A stretch of 64,000 nucleotides of DNA from Micavibrio_A sp964539025 (GCA_964539025.1 CAZIFA010000006.1:1-64000), one strand, 5' to 3'. Counted from the first letter of the stretch, positions 7,304-16,475 are shown. Numbers and translations are program-made. Notes: generated by a model not told the origin, from the sequence alone.

Positions 7304-9706
7304 ATGCCCATTCAAAAAGTTTGCGTTATCGGATCCGGCGTCATGGGAAGCGGAATCGCTGCACAAGTAGCCAATGCCGGTATTCCGGTCGTGCTGCTCG
7401 ATATCGTGCCTAAGAATTTAGAGGCAGGGGATGACCGCAGCAAAATAGCCAAAGGCGCGATCGAGAAACTCTTAAAGCAAGACCCCGCGCCGTTCATGTC
7501 GAGCAAAAACGCGAAGCTGATCACGCCGGGCAATATCGAAGATGATTTGAAATTGCTAGAAGATTGCGACTGGGTGGTCGAGGTTGTTCTGGAAGATCTG
7601 AAAATAAAGCACATAACGTATGATAAAATTTCCAAACATTTGAAAAAAGGCGCGATCCTTTCAAGCAATACATCGACAATTCCGCTGGAAATGCTGATCG
7701 AACCTTTGTCCAAAGACCTTAAAAAGAACTTTCTGATCACCCACTTCTTCAACCCGCCGCGCTATTTGCGCCTGCTCGAAATCGTCACGGGCAAGGACAC
7801 GGATCAAAAAGCCGTAAAAGAAGTCATCGATTTTTGTGATATTAAACTCGGTAAAGGCGTCGTGAATTGCAAGGATACGCCGGGCTTTATCGTCAACCGC
7901 ATTCTGACCTTCTTCATGCAGACCGCGCTCAATGTCGCAGTTTCAGACAAAGTATCGGTGGAAGTTGCCGATGCCGTTTTGTCCAAACCTGTCGGCATTC
8001 CCAAGACGGGTGTGTTCGGATTGATCGATCTGGTCGGCGTTGATTTGATGCCGCATTTATCTGAAAGCCTGCTCTCGACTCTGCCCAAGGATGATCCGTA
8101 CCGTAAAATTTATAAGGATTACGGCTTTATCGGCGGATTGATCAAAGCGGGTTATACGGGCCGCAAGGGCAAGGGAGGTTTTTACCGTCTTAAACCGGAT
8201 GGCAGCAAGGAAAAACAGGCTCTGCGCATCAATCCGGAATCGTTCGATGAATCGCAGTATGTAAAGGCGGACAAGCCCAAGCTTGCTTCGCTGGATGCAG
8301 GCAAGAAAGGCCTTCGTGCCGTTGTCGAAACGGACGACGAAGGCGGCAAATACGCATGGAAAGTTTTGCGCGATACGCTGGTTTATGCCGCCTCGCTGGT
8401 TCCTGATATTGCAGATTCCATTGCAGAGGTGGACGAGGCCATGCGCCTTGGCACCAACTGGAAACGCGGCCCGTTTGAAATGATCGACCAGCTTGGTGCG
8501 TCGTGGTTTGCGGGCAGACTCAAGGAAGAGGGAATCGCCATGCCCAAATTGCTGATGCAGGTCGGCGAGGGATCGTTCTACAAGGTTGAGGATGGCAAGC
8601 TTTCTTACTTCGGGATCGATGGTAAATATCGCGTCGTGCCGCGCGCAGACGGGGTTTTGTTGCTCTCCGATATCAGGCTGTCTTCTAAACCTGTTATCAA
8701 GACCGCATCCGCCGCCGTATGGGATATTGGCGATGGCGTTTTATGTGTTGAATTCACTGGCAAGATGAACGCGATCGATGATCAGGTGTTCGAAGCGTAT
8801 CAGCAAGCCATCAAAATGATCACCAAATCTGAAGGCAAGTACAAAGCCATGGTGATCTATAACGAAGGCACACATTTCTCGGCCGGCGCCAATCTCGGCC
8901 TCGCGCTGTTCGCCATCAACACGGCCATGTGGCCGCAGGTGGAAGAACTGATCAGCGGCGGCCAGAAAATCTACAAGGCGCTTAAATATGCGCCGTTCCC
9001 CGTCGTGTCCGCGCCATCCGGCATGGCGCTCGGCGGCGGCTGTGAAATTCTGCTTCATTCCGATCACGTGCAGGCGCATGCCGAAACCTATTGCGGCCTC
9101 GTCGAAGTCGGCGTGGGCGTCATCCCGGGCTGGGGCGGCTGTAAGGAAATGGTTCTGCGCTACCAGGAAGAAGAACGCGAGAGTTACGATAAAAACACCG
9201 GCGGTAAGAAATTGTGGTTCTCACCAAAAAACACGCCGATGGGTGCGGTGAGAAAAGCGTTCGAAACTATCGCGCTGGCCAAGGTTGCCAAATCTGCGCA
9301 GGAAGCCAAAGAATTTCGTTACCTGAAAAAGACCGACGGCATCACGATGAATCGTGACCGCCTGCTATACGATGCTAAGCAGAAGGCATTGGAGTTGGCC
9401 AAGGATTACAAAGCGCCAGAACCTGTCACAGATATCCGTCTGCCCGGTCCTTCGGGTAAGCTAGCGCTTGATATGGCTGTGGCGGATATGCGCAAGAACG
9501 GCAAGGCGACGCCCTACGACGTGGTTGTATCCGGTGCGGTGGCGCAAGTGCTCACCGGCGGGGAGAAAGCCGACTGGACAAAGCCTATGACCGAGGACGA
9601 TATCTACAGGCTGGAACGCGAACAATTCGTCTATCTGGTGCGTAATGAAGGCACACAAAAACGCATCGAACATATGCTGGAAAAAGGCAAGCCTCTGCGG
9701 AACTAG
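7304..9706 (+). CDS. FadN-type 3-hydroxyacyl-CoA dehydrogenase / enoyl-CoA hydratase
   Basis: An 800-residue bifunctional beta-oxidation enzyme. The N-terminal half is a 3-hydroxyacyl-CoA dehydrogenase: NAD loop VIGSGVMGSGIA (residues 8-19), SSNTSTIPL, then HFFNPPRYLRLLEI with the catalytic histidine, and a C-terminal dehydrogenase domain repeated around residues 190-390. The last 300 residues are an enoyl-CoA hydratase/isomerase domain (SAGANLGL, then SGMALGGGCE). This order, dehydrogenase first and hydratase last, is that of FadN and opposite to FadB/FadJ. ATG 7304 is preferred: AGGGA lies at 7291-7295. It works with the thiolase upstream and the acyl-CoA dehydrogenase at 14679. Confidence 0.93.
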   Translation: MPIQKVCVIGSGVMGSGIAAQVANAGIPVVLLDIVPKNLEAGDDRSKIAKGAIEKLLKQDPAPFMSSKNAKLITPGNIEDDLKLLEDCDWVVEVVLEDLKIKHITYDKISKHLKKGAILSSNTSTIPLEMLIEPLSKDLKKNFLITHFFNPPRYLRLLEIVTGKDTDQKAVKEVIDFCDIKLGKGVVNCKDTPGFIVNRILTFFMQTALNVAVSDKVSVEVADAVLSKPVGIPKTGVFGLIDLVGVDLMPHLSESLLSTLPKDDPYRKIYKDYGFIGGLIKAGYTGRKGKGGFYRLKPDGSKEKQALRINPESFDESQYVKADKPKLASLDAGKKGLRAVVETDDEGGKYAWKVLRDTLVYAASLVPDIADSIAEVDEAMRLGTNWKRGPFEMIDQLGASWFAGRLKEEGIAMPKLLMQVGEGSFYKVEDGKLSYFGIDGKYRVVPRADGVLLLSDIRLSSKPVIKTASAAVWDIGDGVLCVEFTGKMNAIDDQVFEAYQQAIKMITKSEGKYKAMVIYNEGTHFSAGANLGLALFAINTAMWPQVEELISGGQKIYKALKYAPFPVVSAPSGMALGGGCEILLHSDHVQAHAETYCGLVEVGVGVIPGWGGCKEMVLRYQEEERESYDKNTGGKKLWFSPKNTPMGAVRKAFETIALAKVAKSAQEAKEFRYLKKTDGITMNRDRLLYDAKQKALELAKDYKAPEPVTDIRLPGPSGKLALDMAVADMRKNGKATPYDVVVSGAVAQVLTGGEKADWTKPMTEDDIYRLEREQFVYLVRNEGTQKRIEHMLEKGKPLRN

Positions 9707-9773
9707 TGGCTTTACTTAGGCTGATTGACAGAAATTAAAAACAGGCATTTACTTCTTATACAAGGGGTAAGTC

Positions 9774-10367
9774 ATGCCTGTGTATATTAATCCGAACGCC
9801 GCCAATTTTTTCCTCGATACTGAATTTTTTGAAGAAAAATCGCATGATTTTTCTCTGGATTTTTTTAGCATAGGATTTGTTGATGAAGGAGGGCATGGTG
9901 TTTATGGCGTCTATGATCAAATTGACGAAGAAAAATACAAAGAGACTTGGGTTGAAAAAAATGTTTTGGCAAAACTTCCGCCGCAACATGAACGTGAATC
10001 TCTAACCGAAATCTCCGATAAAATCTTGGAAAGTTTGAAGGGCACGCATGGCAAGGAGGTTCATATATGGGCCCATAATGGATCCTATGATTTCTTTAAT
10101 CTTTGTAGATTGTTTGGCGGCATGATAGAGATGCGCCGTATTCTGAAAGAGAAGGCTAGCATCGAAAAAATAATCCTTCGTGATACCAAAGAACTGACCA
10201 TGGATCCGGACTTATCGTATGTGAAACAGCCTGAACAGGATTCCGCTACGGAACATATCTCTATTTATGACGCGCATCAGGAACATGATGTATTTACGGC
10301 ATACAAGCCTCATGTTTTGGCGATGCGGAGGGGGTTGGCTACGAACGGACTGGTCCTTCGTTTTTAA
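9774..10367 (+). CDS. RNase AS-like DEDD 3'-5' exoribonuclease
   Basis: A 197-residue protein with DEDD-superfamily exonuclease motifs: FFLDTEFFE near residue 12 (Asp and Glu metal ligands), VHIWAHNGSYDFFNL near residue 96 (Asp) and an Asp-Ala-His...His-Asp segment near residue 167. The phrases FFLDTEF, SIGFVDE and NVLAKLPP strongly recall mycobacterial RNase AS (Rv2179c-like), which trims adenylate-containing RNA 3' ends. An AGGGG ribosome-binding site precedes ATG 9774. Its local composition is somewhat AT-richer than the adjacent genes. The gene ends just before a strong terminator. Confidence 0.75.
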   Translation: MPVYINPNAANFFLDTEFFEEKSHDFSLDFFSIGFVDEGGHGVYGVYDQIDEEKYKETWVEKNVLAKLPPQHERESLTEISDKILESLKGTHGKEVHIWAHNGSYDFFNLCRLFGGMIEMRRILKEKASIEKIILRDTKELTMDPDLSYVKQPEQDSATEHISIYDAHQEHDVFTAYKPHVLAMRRGLATNGLVLRF

Positions 10368-10376
10368 AAAGCAATA

Positions 10377-10403
10377 AAAAAGCCGCCCGTTAAGGCGGCT
10401 TTT
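10377..10403. terminator. Bidirectional rho-independent terminator
   Basis: AAAAGCCGCC and GGCGGCTTTT form a perfect 10-base stem with loop CGTTAA. The A-run on one side and T-run on the other allow it to work on both strands. It sits between the exonuclease gene (plus) and the small lipoprotein gene (minus), which converge here. Confidence 0.85.
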
Positions 10404-10424
10404 AAATCAATCACAATCAAGTAA

Positions 10425-10556
10425 TTACTTGGTTTGTGCGTTCGTGAACGTAGCATCGCCATTGACAACGCTTTCATTCTGGGCGCGGCCCGTCGTGCAA
10501 GCTGCCAGAGCAACTACCAACGTCAGTACGGACACGATTTTTGCAAATTTGGTCAT
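10425..10556 (-). CDS. Small entericidin-like lipoprotein, 43 residues
   Basis: A very short gene with strong support. GGGAG lies 8 bases before the ATG, followed by a basic start (MTKFAKIVSV), a hydrophobic core and the lipobox LAAC with Cys20. Only 23 residues follow the cysteine, polar and uncharged-to-acidic (TTGRAQNESVVNG...). The whole resembles entericidin-type small lipoproteins in size and layout, although sequence identity is not claimed. It should be lipid-modified and membrane-anchored. The gene converges on the RNase AS-like gene and shares its terminator. The function is unknown; entericidins act as toxin/antidote-like or stress lipoproteins in other bacteria. Confidence 0.7.
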   Translation of the reverse strand: MTKFAKIVSVLTLVVALAACTTGRAQNESVVNGDATFTNAQTK

Positions 10557-10825
10557 CTCAATATCTCCCAACAAAAAAGAGGTTAAACCGTTTGCGAATA
10601 TGAAGGTTTATAGAATAATGTCAACCCGTTGCGCCGATTATCGTCCCATCGCATGTGCATAAATGTGCTGTGTGCATGTCGTTATAAAATCATTGATAAG
10701 CCGCAGAAATCTGCCGTTTTCTCAGTTTATCCACAGGCTGTGTTTTCCCACTATCCTGTATGCCGCAAGATTCGTTTTGCCCCAATATGTTGCGCAGATG
10801 CCACACTTTATAAAAGCTCGGGGGA

Positions 10826-11644
10826 TCAATCCGGGACAAGCCAGGAAGCGGGTGTTTCGACCAATCCCATATGCTGTGACAGGAGGGGCATGAGAGCTCC
10901 GAGCCGCTCAGGAATTTGATAAGGCGCGTTGAAAAGAATTAGACCTGATCCGTTGAACGTATCGGGCTGGTCTGCCGGGTGGATAAGTGTTTCAAAACAC
11001 CATGTGCGCGGTATGCCAAGTTCAATCGCGGCTTTCTTGATACTGCCCACGGCTAGATGCGCTTTGATGGGATACCAGAGAAGGAAGACACCGTTCGCAA
11101 AACGTTTCTTCCATTCTTTCATCTGTCTTGCCAGAGTTTCAAACTCGTCTCTTTGCTCGAACGGCGGGTCGATCAGGACGAGCCCGCGTTTTTCGGTGGG
11201 CGGGATGTTGGCGCGGATACATTCATATGCATCCAGATGTGTAACGCGCGCGTTTTTATATTTGCGTAAATTCTGTATAAGAGTGTGCATATCTTCAGGA
11301 TGAAGCTCGTTCGCGATCATCCGGTCCTGCGGGCGCAGCATGCGGGCGATCAGGCTGGGCGATCCGGGATAGAGTCCCTGCGCGAGATCGGGCATCACCA
11401 ATTTTTGGTATAACGCGAAATCACCTGTTTCTAATATGCCTGCAAAACGTCCGATTCCATTCTCCCATTCGCGGGTTTTTTGTGCCTGCTCGGAATGCAA
11501 ATCATATAGCCCTGGCCCGCCATGCGCGTCTATGACACAAAACGGTGCATCTTTTTTTTTCAGGTGGTCGATGATCAGACAGAGCGCCAGATGCTTCATG
11601 ACATCGGCAAAATTTCCTGCGTGATAGATATGGCGGTAATTCAT
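10826..11644 (-). CDS. rlmJ: 23S rRNA (adenine-2030-N6) methyltransferase
   Basis: A 272-residue RlmJ. It uses S-adenosylmethionine to methylate N6 of A2030 in 23S rRNA. The hallmark N-terminus MNYRHIYHAGNFADVMKH is present, followed by the SAM loop DAHGGPGLYDL and the N6-adenine catalytic motif LIDPPFEQ (DPPF, about residue 158). The length is normal. The 269 bp between this gene's 3' end and the small lipoprotein hold no gene I can support, only a single DnaA-box-like TTATCCACA at 10727-10735. Confidence 0.93.
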   Translation of the reverse strand: MNYRHIYHAGNFADVMKHLALCLIIDHLKKKDAPFCVIDAHGGPGLYDLHSEQAQKTREWENGIGRFAGILETGDFALYQKLVMPDLAQGLYPGSPSLIARMLRPQDRMIANELHPEDMHTLIQNLRKYKNARVTHLDAYECIRANIPPTEKRGLVLIDPPFEQRDEFETLARQMKEWKKRFANGVFLLWYPIKAHLAVGSIKKAAIELGIPRTWCFETLIHPADQPDTFNGSGLILFNAPYQIPERLGALMPLLSQHMGLVETPASWLVPD

Positions 11645-11699
11645 GATAGCTTCTTATCACCTATTCCGCTTTTTCGCCAATCCTTGATATGATCGCGGC

Positions 11700-11846
11700 A
11701 TGCGGGGGATGGCCTCAACGAAGAAGGATACAGAATCTGGGAACGTTTTGTTCTTGACCCTGATCGCCTGCGCGTTGTTTGCCGCGCTAGCGTTTGTCGC
11801 TGAGATAACGTCTTTCGAGATGGCGGAGCAGGGACGAAGCCGATAA
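11700..11846 (+). pseudogene. Relic of a pilin-like (GNxLF-type) protein
   Basis: A 48-codon frame starting at ATG 11700 (or 11709). It reads as the N-terminal part of a type IV pilin-like protein: a polar leader, then SGNVLFLTLIACALFAALAF and an early end at residue 48. Intact relatives in this window (44389-45102, 51658-51978) have the same polar leader and Ser-Gly/Gly-Ser hydrophobic start and then continue with a globular domain, which is missing here. The frame's last 60 bp lie over the 3' end of the convergent peptidase gene. No ribosome-binding site was seen. It is most likely a truncated copy; a genuine micropeptide cannot be excluded. Confidence 0.4.
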
Positions 11847-13349
11847 TTGTGCACCCGTAACTTCTTCGACCAACTGGACCGTGCCGATGGTGCGACCTTT
11901 CGAATGAATGTTTGTCTTGAGCCACTCATTGATCGGGCGCAGATCGCCATACTGCACCATGAATGGTAAATCCGTCATTTCTGTATAAAGTTTTTCATGC
12001 AAGGTCGCGGCCATGATATGCGAAAGCGTGTTGGTCGGAATGAATCCGAAACGTCCCGTGAACCAGTCCGGGTTTTGCAACGGGCCTTCTGTTTCTTCAT
12101 GCGGGCCGATTCCCAGATATTTTTTGCTTTCTTCGTTCCATCGTTCGGGCAGATCGGCGACAGACAATTCGCCGTTGATCAGATCACGTTCGATGCGATA
12201 GCGCATGACGTCATGGAAAATTTTCGTAAGCTCGTCCGCGTAGTTGCGCCGGGCGGACGGAGTGATGATCTTTTTCAGGCGGTAAAGATTCTCCGGCTCA
12301 AATGATTTATTTCTGAATTGGCGGAACGCGCCTTCGGCACGTGTCGCGATAAAATCAAAAAACTGTGGAGTACGTCCAAGGATTGTTTCATACAGGTTGG
12401 AAAGCGAGTTCATCATAAGCGATCCCAGATCCTGCCCCACGGGCTGCGTCGCCCAGTCGGCAGGGAGGTTTTGCAGATATAACCCACGCGCGCCCTGATA
12501 AAGCGTGTCTTCCATGGAATCGAGAAAAGTGTCGGAAGCGCCGCAGCGCACGAGGATGCGCGTATCGTCTGCCGCGCCGCCCGCCATAGGCGAAAGGGTT
12601 GTCACCTGCAACGTGCCGCGGGAAAAGTCGAATCCCATGATCTCCAGAATGGTTTTATTCAGCCACATCTGGTCTTCGCGCGAAAAATCGCCATCGAGCT
12701 TCAATGGTTCGGGCAGGGATTTTTGTTTTTCGAACGCCTGATCGCGCAATTTTGCCAAAGGCTCTAGAAGTGCATCGTACAACGCATCCATCTGCGTCAG
12801 TGAAATATCTCTGGCGTATCCAAGCAGTAGCGATTTGTAGGCGGTCTTGACGCCGAATTTGCGCTGCTTCAATTCGCCGATCCTGCGGTATAGATCAACG
12901 ACGTTCGATATATAAGGCTGAATTTCCTTCCAGCTTTGGCCCGCCATGGCGGTGGCGTGGCGCTTGCGTCCCTCGCTCGCTACTTGTACCGAAGCGATAT
13001 AAAGATCGGGCGGCAATGCGGAAAGATGCGAATGGATACGGCGCATTTCGGAAAGGTTGGCCTTATTCCAGGCGTCCCAGTTTTCCGGGTGGGCTTCGGC
13101 TTCGTTTTCCACCTGATCGAGCAGGCGCGAAACCGCGTTCGTCGTCGTCTCGGCATAGATGCGCTTGGTGACGGCGGAAATATCATGCAGGCGGCGGGCC
13201 AGCGCGCCGGACGGCATTGCGGTCATCATGTCCATGGCCAGCATGCTGCGGATGGAAAACAACGTGTTCAGATTGGCGAAGTAATATTTTAGATCGCCAT
13301 AACCGTTGACGGCTTCGCTCACGGTCTTGAGCTGTGGTTGGTCGGCCAT
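11787..13349 (-). CDS. M32 carboxypeptidase homologue lacking catalytic residues
   Basis: A 520-residue protein that follows the M32 (Taq) carboxypeptidase family over its length. Similar landmarks are AMDMMTAMPSGA near residue 38, GFDFSRGTLQV at 239, DDTRILVR at 261, LPADWATQPVGQDLGSL at 295 and DWFTGRFGFIPTNTLS late in the protein. However, the zinc/catalytic HExxH is replaced by Tyr284-Gln-Gly-Ala-Arg288, and the HES motif (third zinc ligand) is Met313-Asn-Ser. It therefore should not bind zinc or cleave peptides in the known way. It may bind peptides or regulate. No signal peptide is present. It stands alone between rlmJ and a small basic protein. Confidence 0.85.
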   Translation of the reverse strand: MADQPQLKTVSEAVNGYGDLKYYFANLNTLFSIRSMLAMDMMTAMPSGALARRLHDISAVTKRIYAETTTNAVSRLLDQVENEAEAHPENWDAWNKANLSEMRRIHSHLSALPPDLYIASVQVASEGRKRHATAMAGQSWKEIQPYISNVVDLYRRIGELKQRKFGVKTAYKSLLLGYARDISLTQMDALYDALLEPLAKLRDQAFEKQKSLPEPLKLDGDFSREDQMWLNKTILEIMGFDFSRGTLQVTTLSPMAGGAADDTRILVRCGASDTFLDSMEDTLYQGARGLYLQNLPADWATQPVGQDLGSLMMNSLSNLYETILGRTPQFFDFIATRAEGAFRQFRNKSFEPENLYRLKKIITPSARRNYADELTKIFHDVMRYRIERDLINGELSVADLPERWNEESKKYLGIGPHEETEGPLQNPDWFTGRFGFIPTNTLSHIMAATLHEKLYTEMTDLPFMVQYGDLRPINEWLKTNIHSKGRTIGTVQLVEEVTGAQLSASSLLRHLERRYLSDKR

Positions 13350-13451
13350 TTTGTGTGTGTTCCTTATCAGGAAAAGAAGAAATCCAATGATTAAGGTCGC
13401 CTATTAGGGTTAAAGATGCTTTAATGGAATGCCCTAAAGCGTAGGAATCGC

Positions 13452-13733
13452 ATGTTCTGGAAGAAAAAAGACAAAGGTAAAAAGGCCAAAAATGCTGCCG
13501 CGAAAGACGGGAAACCGACCCGTGAGCAGATTATCGCGCAAGCCAAGGCTAACATGTCTGCTGCCCGCGCTGAAATTGGCGATGAAACGCTGGAAAAGAT
13601 CAAGGCGGCGATGCTGAAAAAACAAGCTTCGGCCATCGAAAAGGCCAAGGCGCAGATCAAGGCTGCCGACCAGGACAAGGTCCGCGACAATCTCAGATTT
13701 ATGATTCAAGAAGACAAGCCGACGAAGCGTTAG
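13452..13733 (+). CDS. Small basic Lys/Ala-rich protein, 93 residues
   Basis: The sequence is lysine- and alanine-rich (MFWKKKDKGKKAKNAAAKDG, then helical NMSAARAEIGDETLEKIKAA) and predicted almost entirely helical after a disordered, basic N-terminus. The form is common among short alphaproteobacterial hypotheticals; no function is known to me. An acidic-basic heptad pattern suggests a coiled coil. The gene overlaps the convergent DUF1190 gene by four bases (TTAG at 13730-13733). Its antisense frames are shadows. Confidence 0.65.
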   Translation: MFWKKKDKGKKAKNAAAKDGKPTREQIIAQAKANMSAARAEIGDETLEKIKAAMLKKQASAIEKAKAQIKAADQDKVRDNLRFMIQEDKPTKR

Positions 13734-14527
13734 CTGCTCGAACTGGGTGCAGGCGCGCTGCCGCCGAACCCGCTGCGCTGCGATGTTGTTGTTGTCGAAG
13801 AAGGTGTCGATGCTGGTGTCGATCTGGTTGTTTGTGTCGGTGTGGCATGTGATTGTCCGCTGTTATTGCCCGGCGGTGGCGTGGAGGGGTTTGGAGGCGC
13901 GGAAGGTCTGGAAGGCGGCGTAGGTTGCGGGGATGGTGTACGTGTATAGGGATCAGTCTTGTACGCTGTTGAGGGAGCGCCCTGACGATTGAATGTCGTG
14001 CTTCCATTTGTGGCAGTTTTGAAAGCCGAACCGGTGCCTGTCACAGGCGCGCTCGTTGACCTGTCTCTATAAACGGGGCCTGTATTGTTGTTCTGCCCCA
14101 TGTGATATCCCAACATGTAAGCCCAGTAAGAACCGCCGCCGCCTTGCTGCGTGGTTGTCGAAGAGCCTGAAGAGGATGAAGGAGTAGTGGTATCACTTGT
14201 TGACTGCGCCCGCGCGTCAAGCTGCTCGGACCCATCCGTGCATCTGGTTTTTGTAAGGGCTTCACATTCTTCTAAACTGCTGTAACGCACCGCTGTGCGT
14301 TCATGTTCGGTTTTTGCGTCTTTCCAGCCCTTGAGACAGTCATCCGCTGTCCGGCCCGATGTCATACAAACTTCCCATGGCTTTGCGCCTGTATAGACAT
14401 CGACCTTGGCATCGTCCGGATTGCTGACGTTATTACTGGACGCAACATATACAATCGCACCCGCAGTTGCGGCAGCGGCGGCTGCGACAAGAGAAACCGT
14501 GACGGTTTTGGACATTTTTTTGGACAT
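13730..14527 (-). CDS. DUF1190 (YgiB-like) envelope protein
   Basis: A 265-residue protein. A basic start and hydrophobic stretch (residues 8-29) act as a signal or membrane anchor. The DUF1190/YgiB pattern follows: paired cysteines in WEVCMTSGRTADDCLKGW (about 51-68), a TAVRYSSLEECEA segment, then SYWAYMLGYHMGQ and PVYRDR, and a low-complexity Pro/Ser/Thr tail ending in RSGFGGSA, the equivalent of the C-terminal RxGFG of YgiB. Enterobacterial YgiB is an uncharacterised UPF0441 envelope protein, so no activity can be stated. The cysteines may form disulfides outside the cytoplasm. Confidence 0.82.
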   Translation of the reverse strand: MSKKMSKTVTVSLVAAAAAATAGAIVYVASSNNVSNPDDAKVDVYTGAKPWEVCMTSGRTADDCLKGWKDAKTEHERTAVRYSSLEECEALTKTRCTDGSEQLDARAQSTSDTTTPSSSSGSSTTTQQGGGGSYWAYMLGYHMGQNNNTGPVYRDRSTSAPVTGTGSAFKTATNGSTTFNRQGAPSTAYKTDPYTRTPSPQPTPPSRPSAPPNPSTPPPGNNSGQSHATPTQTTRSTPASTPSSTTTTSQRSGFGGSAPAPSSSS

Positions 14528-14678
14528 TGATTTTCCCTGTTTTAGTTTATTTTTTTATGCAATGAAACTAGCGACTTACGGCTGTTATGTCAATGAAAAT
14601 ATTCAACATCCATTAACTAGTTTTGAATTAAACTTGTGGTTCAGCCATTTAGGCTCAAAATCCAATCGGAGACTTTCC

Positions 14679-16463
14679 ATGCCCGTCTACAAAGCCCCGC
14701 TCGAAAATATGAAATTCGTCCTGCATGACGTGCTGGGCGCAGAGAGTCTTTCATCTTTGCCGGGCTATGAAGACGCGACGCCGGATATGATCGATTCCAT
14801 CCTCGATGAAGCCGCGAAAATGTGCGAGGAAGTTTTGTTTCCGATCAACCAGAGCGGCGATAAGGAAGGCTGCCAGTGGGACAACGGCAAAGTTCGCACG
14901 CCATCGGGATTTAAAGAAGCCTATGATGCGTTTTCCGGTGCTGGCTGGTGCGGCGCTGTTGCCGATCCGAAATATGGCGGCATGGGCCTGCCCGCGACGG
15001 TCGGCATGGCGCTCAATGAAATGGTGTGCTCGGCCAATATGTCGTTCGGCATGTATCCGGGATTATCCGAAGGCGCCTACAACGCGCTCTATCTGCACGG
15101 CACGCAAGAACAAAAAGATACGTATCTTCCCAAGCTCGTCACTGGCGAATGGTCGGGGACGATGTGCCTGACCGAACCGCAATGCGGCACTGATCTCGGT
15201 TTGATCAGAACCAAAGCGATTCCAAATGGCGATGGCTCTTACAAAATCACCGGCACGAAAATCTTTATCTCGGCGGGCGAACATGATCTGACATCCAACA
15301 TTATCCACCTCGTTCTAGCAAAACTTCCCGATGCGCCCGAAGGCGTGAAAGGCATCTCGCTCTTCGTCGTACCGAAATTTCTACCCGACAATATGGGCGT
15401 CAATGCTGTCACCTGCGGCTCCATCGAACACAAGATGGGTATCAAGGCATCTGCCACCTGCGTTATCAATTTCGAAGAATCAAAAGGCTGGCTGGTCGGC
15501 GAAGCGCACAAGGGTCTTCGCGCGATGTTTACGATGATGAACACTGCGCGTCTTGGCGTGGGACAACAAGGGTTAGGTTTAGCCGAAGTCGCGTATCAGA
15601 ATGGTCTGGCTTACGCGAAAGACCGTTTGCAGATGCGCGCTCTTGATGGCACGAAATATCCGGACAAACCCGCAGACCCGATCATCGTTCATCCCGATGT
15701 TCGCCGCATGCTTCTGATGTCCAAATCAATTACTGAAGGCTGCCGCGCGATGGCGCTCTGGGTGGGTATGGCGCTCGATGCGTCTGAAAAACACCCCGAT
15801 CCCGAAGCACGCGAAGCCGCCGAAGATCTCGTCGCGCTTATGACGCCGATCGTCAAAGCGTATCAAACCGACATGGGGTTTGAGATCGCCAACCACGCGA
15901 TTCAAATTCACGGCGGTCACGGTTACATCTGGGAATATGGCGTCGAACAATATGCGCGTGATGCGCGTATTGCACAGATATATGAAGGCACGAACGGCAT
16001 TCAGGCGCTCGATCTCGTGGGCCGCAAAATGGGCGTCGGATTCGGCCGCCTGCTGCGCCGCTTCTTCCACCCGGTTTCCGATTTTATTGAACAAAATCAA
16101 AATGATGCTGCATTGCAAGAATTTATCTTTCCGCTGACGAAGGCCTTTGCTAAACTACAGCAATCGACGGCGATGATCGCTCAGAAGGGTTTGAAAGATC
16201 CGAATGAAGCGGGCGCAGCCTCCTCCGACTACCTCCGCCAGTTCGCTCTGGTAGCCTTGGGATATATGTGGGCCCGCATGGCCAAAGTCGCCGATGCAAA
16301 ACTAAAGACGGACACCGACCCCGGCAAAAAAGAATTCTACGATTCGAAAATTAAAACCGCCCGGTTTTTCTTTGAACGCGTTCTCCCCGAAGCCGATGCC
16401 CGCCAGAAAATGGTGCTGTCAGGTGCAAAAAGCCTGATGGATATGGAAGAAACGGCGTTCTAA
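14679..16463 (+). CDS. Acyl-CoA dehydrogenase (DmdC-like, ~594 residues)
   Basis: An FAD-dependent acyl-CoA dehydrogenase of the long (about 590-600 residue) type that includes DmdC and many fatty acyl-CoA dehydrogenases. It starts MPVYKAPLENMKFVLHDVL, typical of this subgroup. The core motifs are MCLTEPQCGTDLG (FAD/substrate), GEHDLTSNIIHLV and the C-terminal ARIAQIYEGTNGIQALDL with the catalytic Glu. ATG 14679 has GGAG at 14668-14671; the longer upstream frame runs through the DUF1190 region and is not used. It catalyses the first oxidation of beta-oxidation, feeding the FadN-type protein and the thiolase. Substrate chain length is not predictable. Confidence 0.93.
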   Translation: MPVYKAPLENMKFVLHDVLGAESLSSLPGYEDATPDMIDSILDEAAKMCEEVLFPINQSGDKEGCQWDNGKVRTPSGFKEAYDAFSGAGWCGAVADPKYGGMGLPATVGMALNEMVCSANMSFGMYPGLSEGAYNALYLHGTQEQKDTYLPKLVTGEWSGTMCLTEPQCGTDLGLIRTKAIPNGDGSYKITGTKIFISAGEHDLTSNIIHLVLAKLPDAPEGVKGISLFVVPKFLPDNMGVNAVTCGSIEHKMGIKASATCVINFEESKGWLVGEAHKGLRAMFTMMNTARLGVGQQGLGLAEVAYQNGLAYAKDRLQMRALDGTKYPDKPADPIIVHPDVRRMLLMSKSITEGCRAMALWVGMALDASEKHPDPEAREAAEDLVALMTPIVKAYQTDMGFEIANHAIQIHGGHGYIWEYGVEQYARDARIAQIYEGTNGIQALDLVGRKMGVGFGRLLRRFFHPVSDFIEQNQNDAALQEFIFPLTKAFAKLQQSTAMIAQKGLKDPNEAGAASSDYLRQFALVALGYMWARMAKVADAKLKTDTDPGKKEFYDSKIKTARFFFERVLPEADARQKMVLSGAKSLMDMEETAF

Positions 16464-16475
16464 GAGAAAATAATC

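Noticed and set aside
10727..10735. DnaA box TTATCCACA as replication origin
   Set aside because: It is a single site with no AT-rich unwinding region, repeat cluster or dnaA/hemE-type neighbours.
14406..14678. N-terminal extension of the acyl-CoA dehydrogenase
   Set aside because: It lies partly over the DUF1190 gene and has no family similarity; ATG 14679 has GGAG and the family N-terminus.
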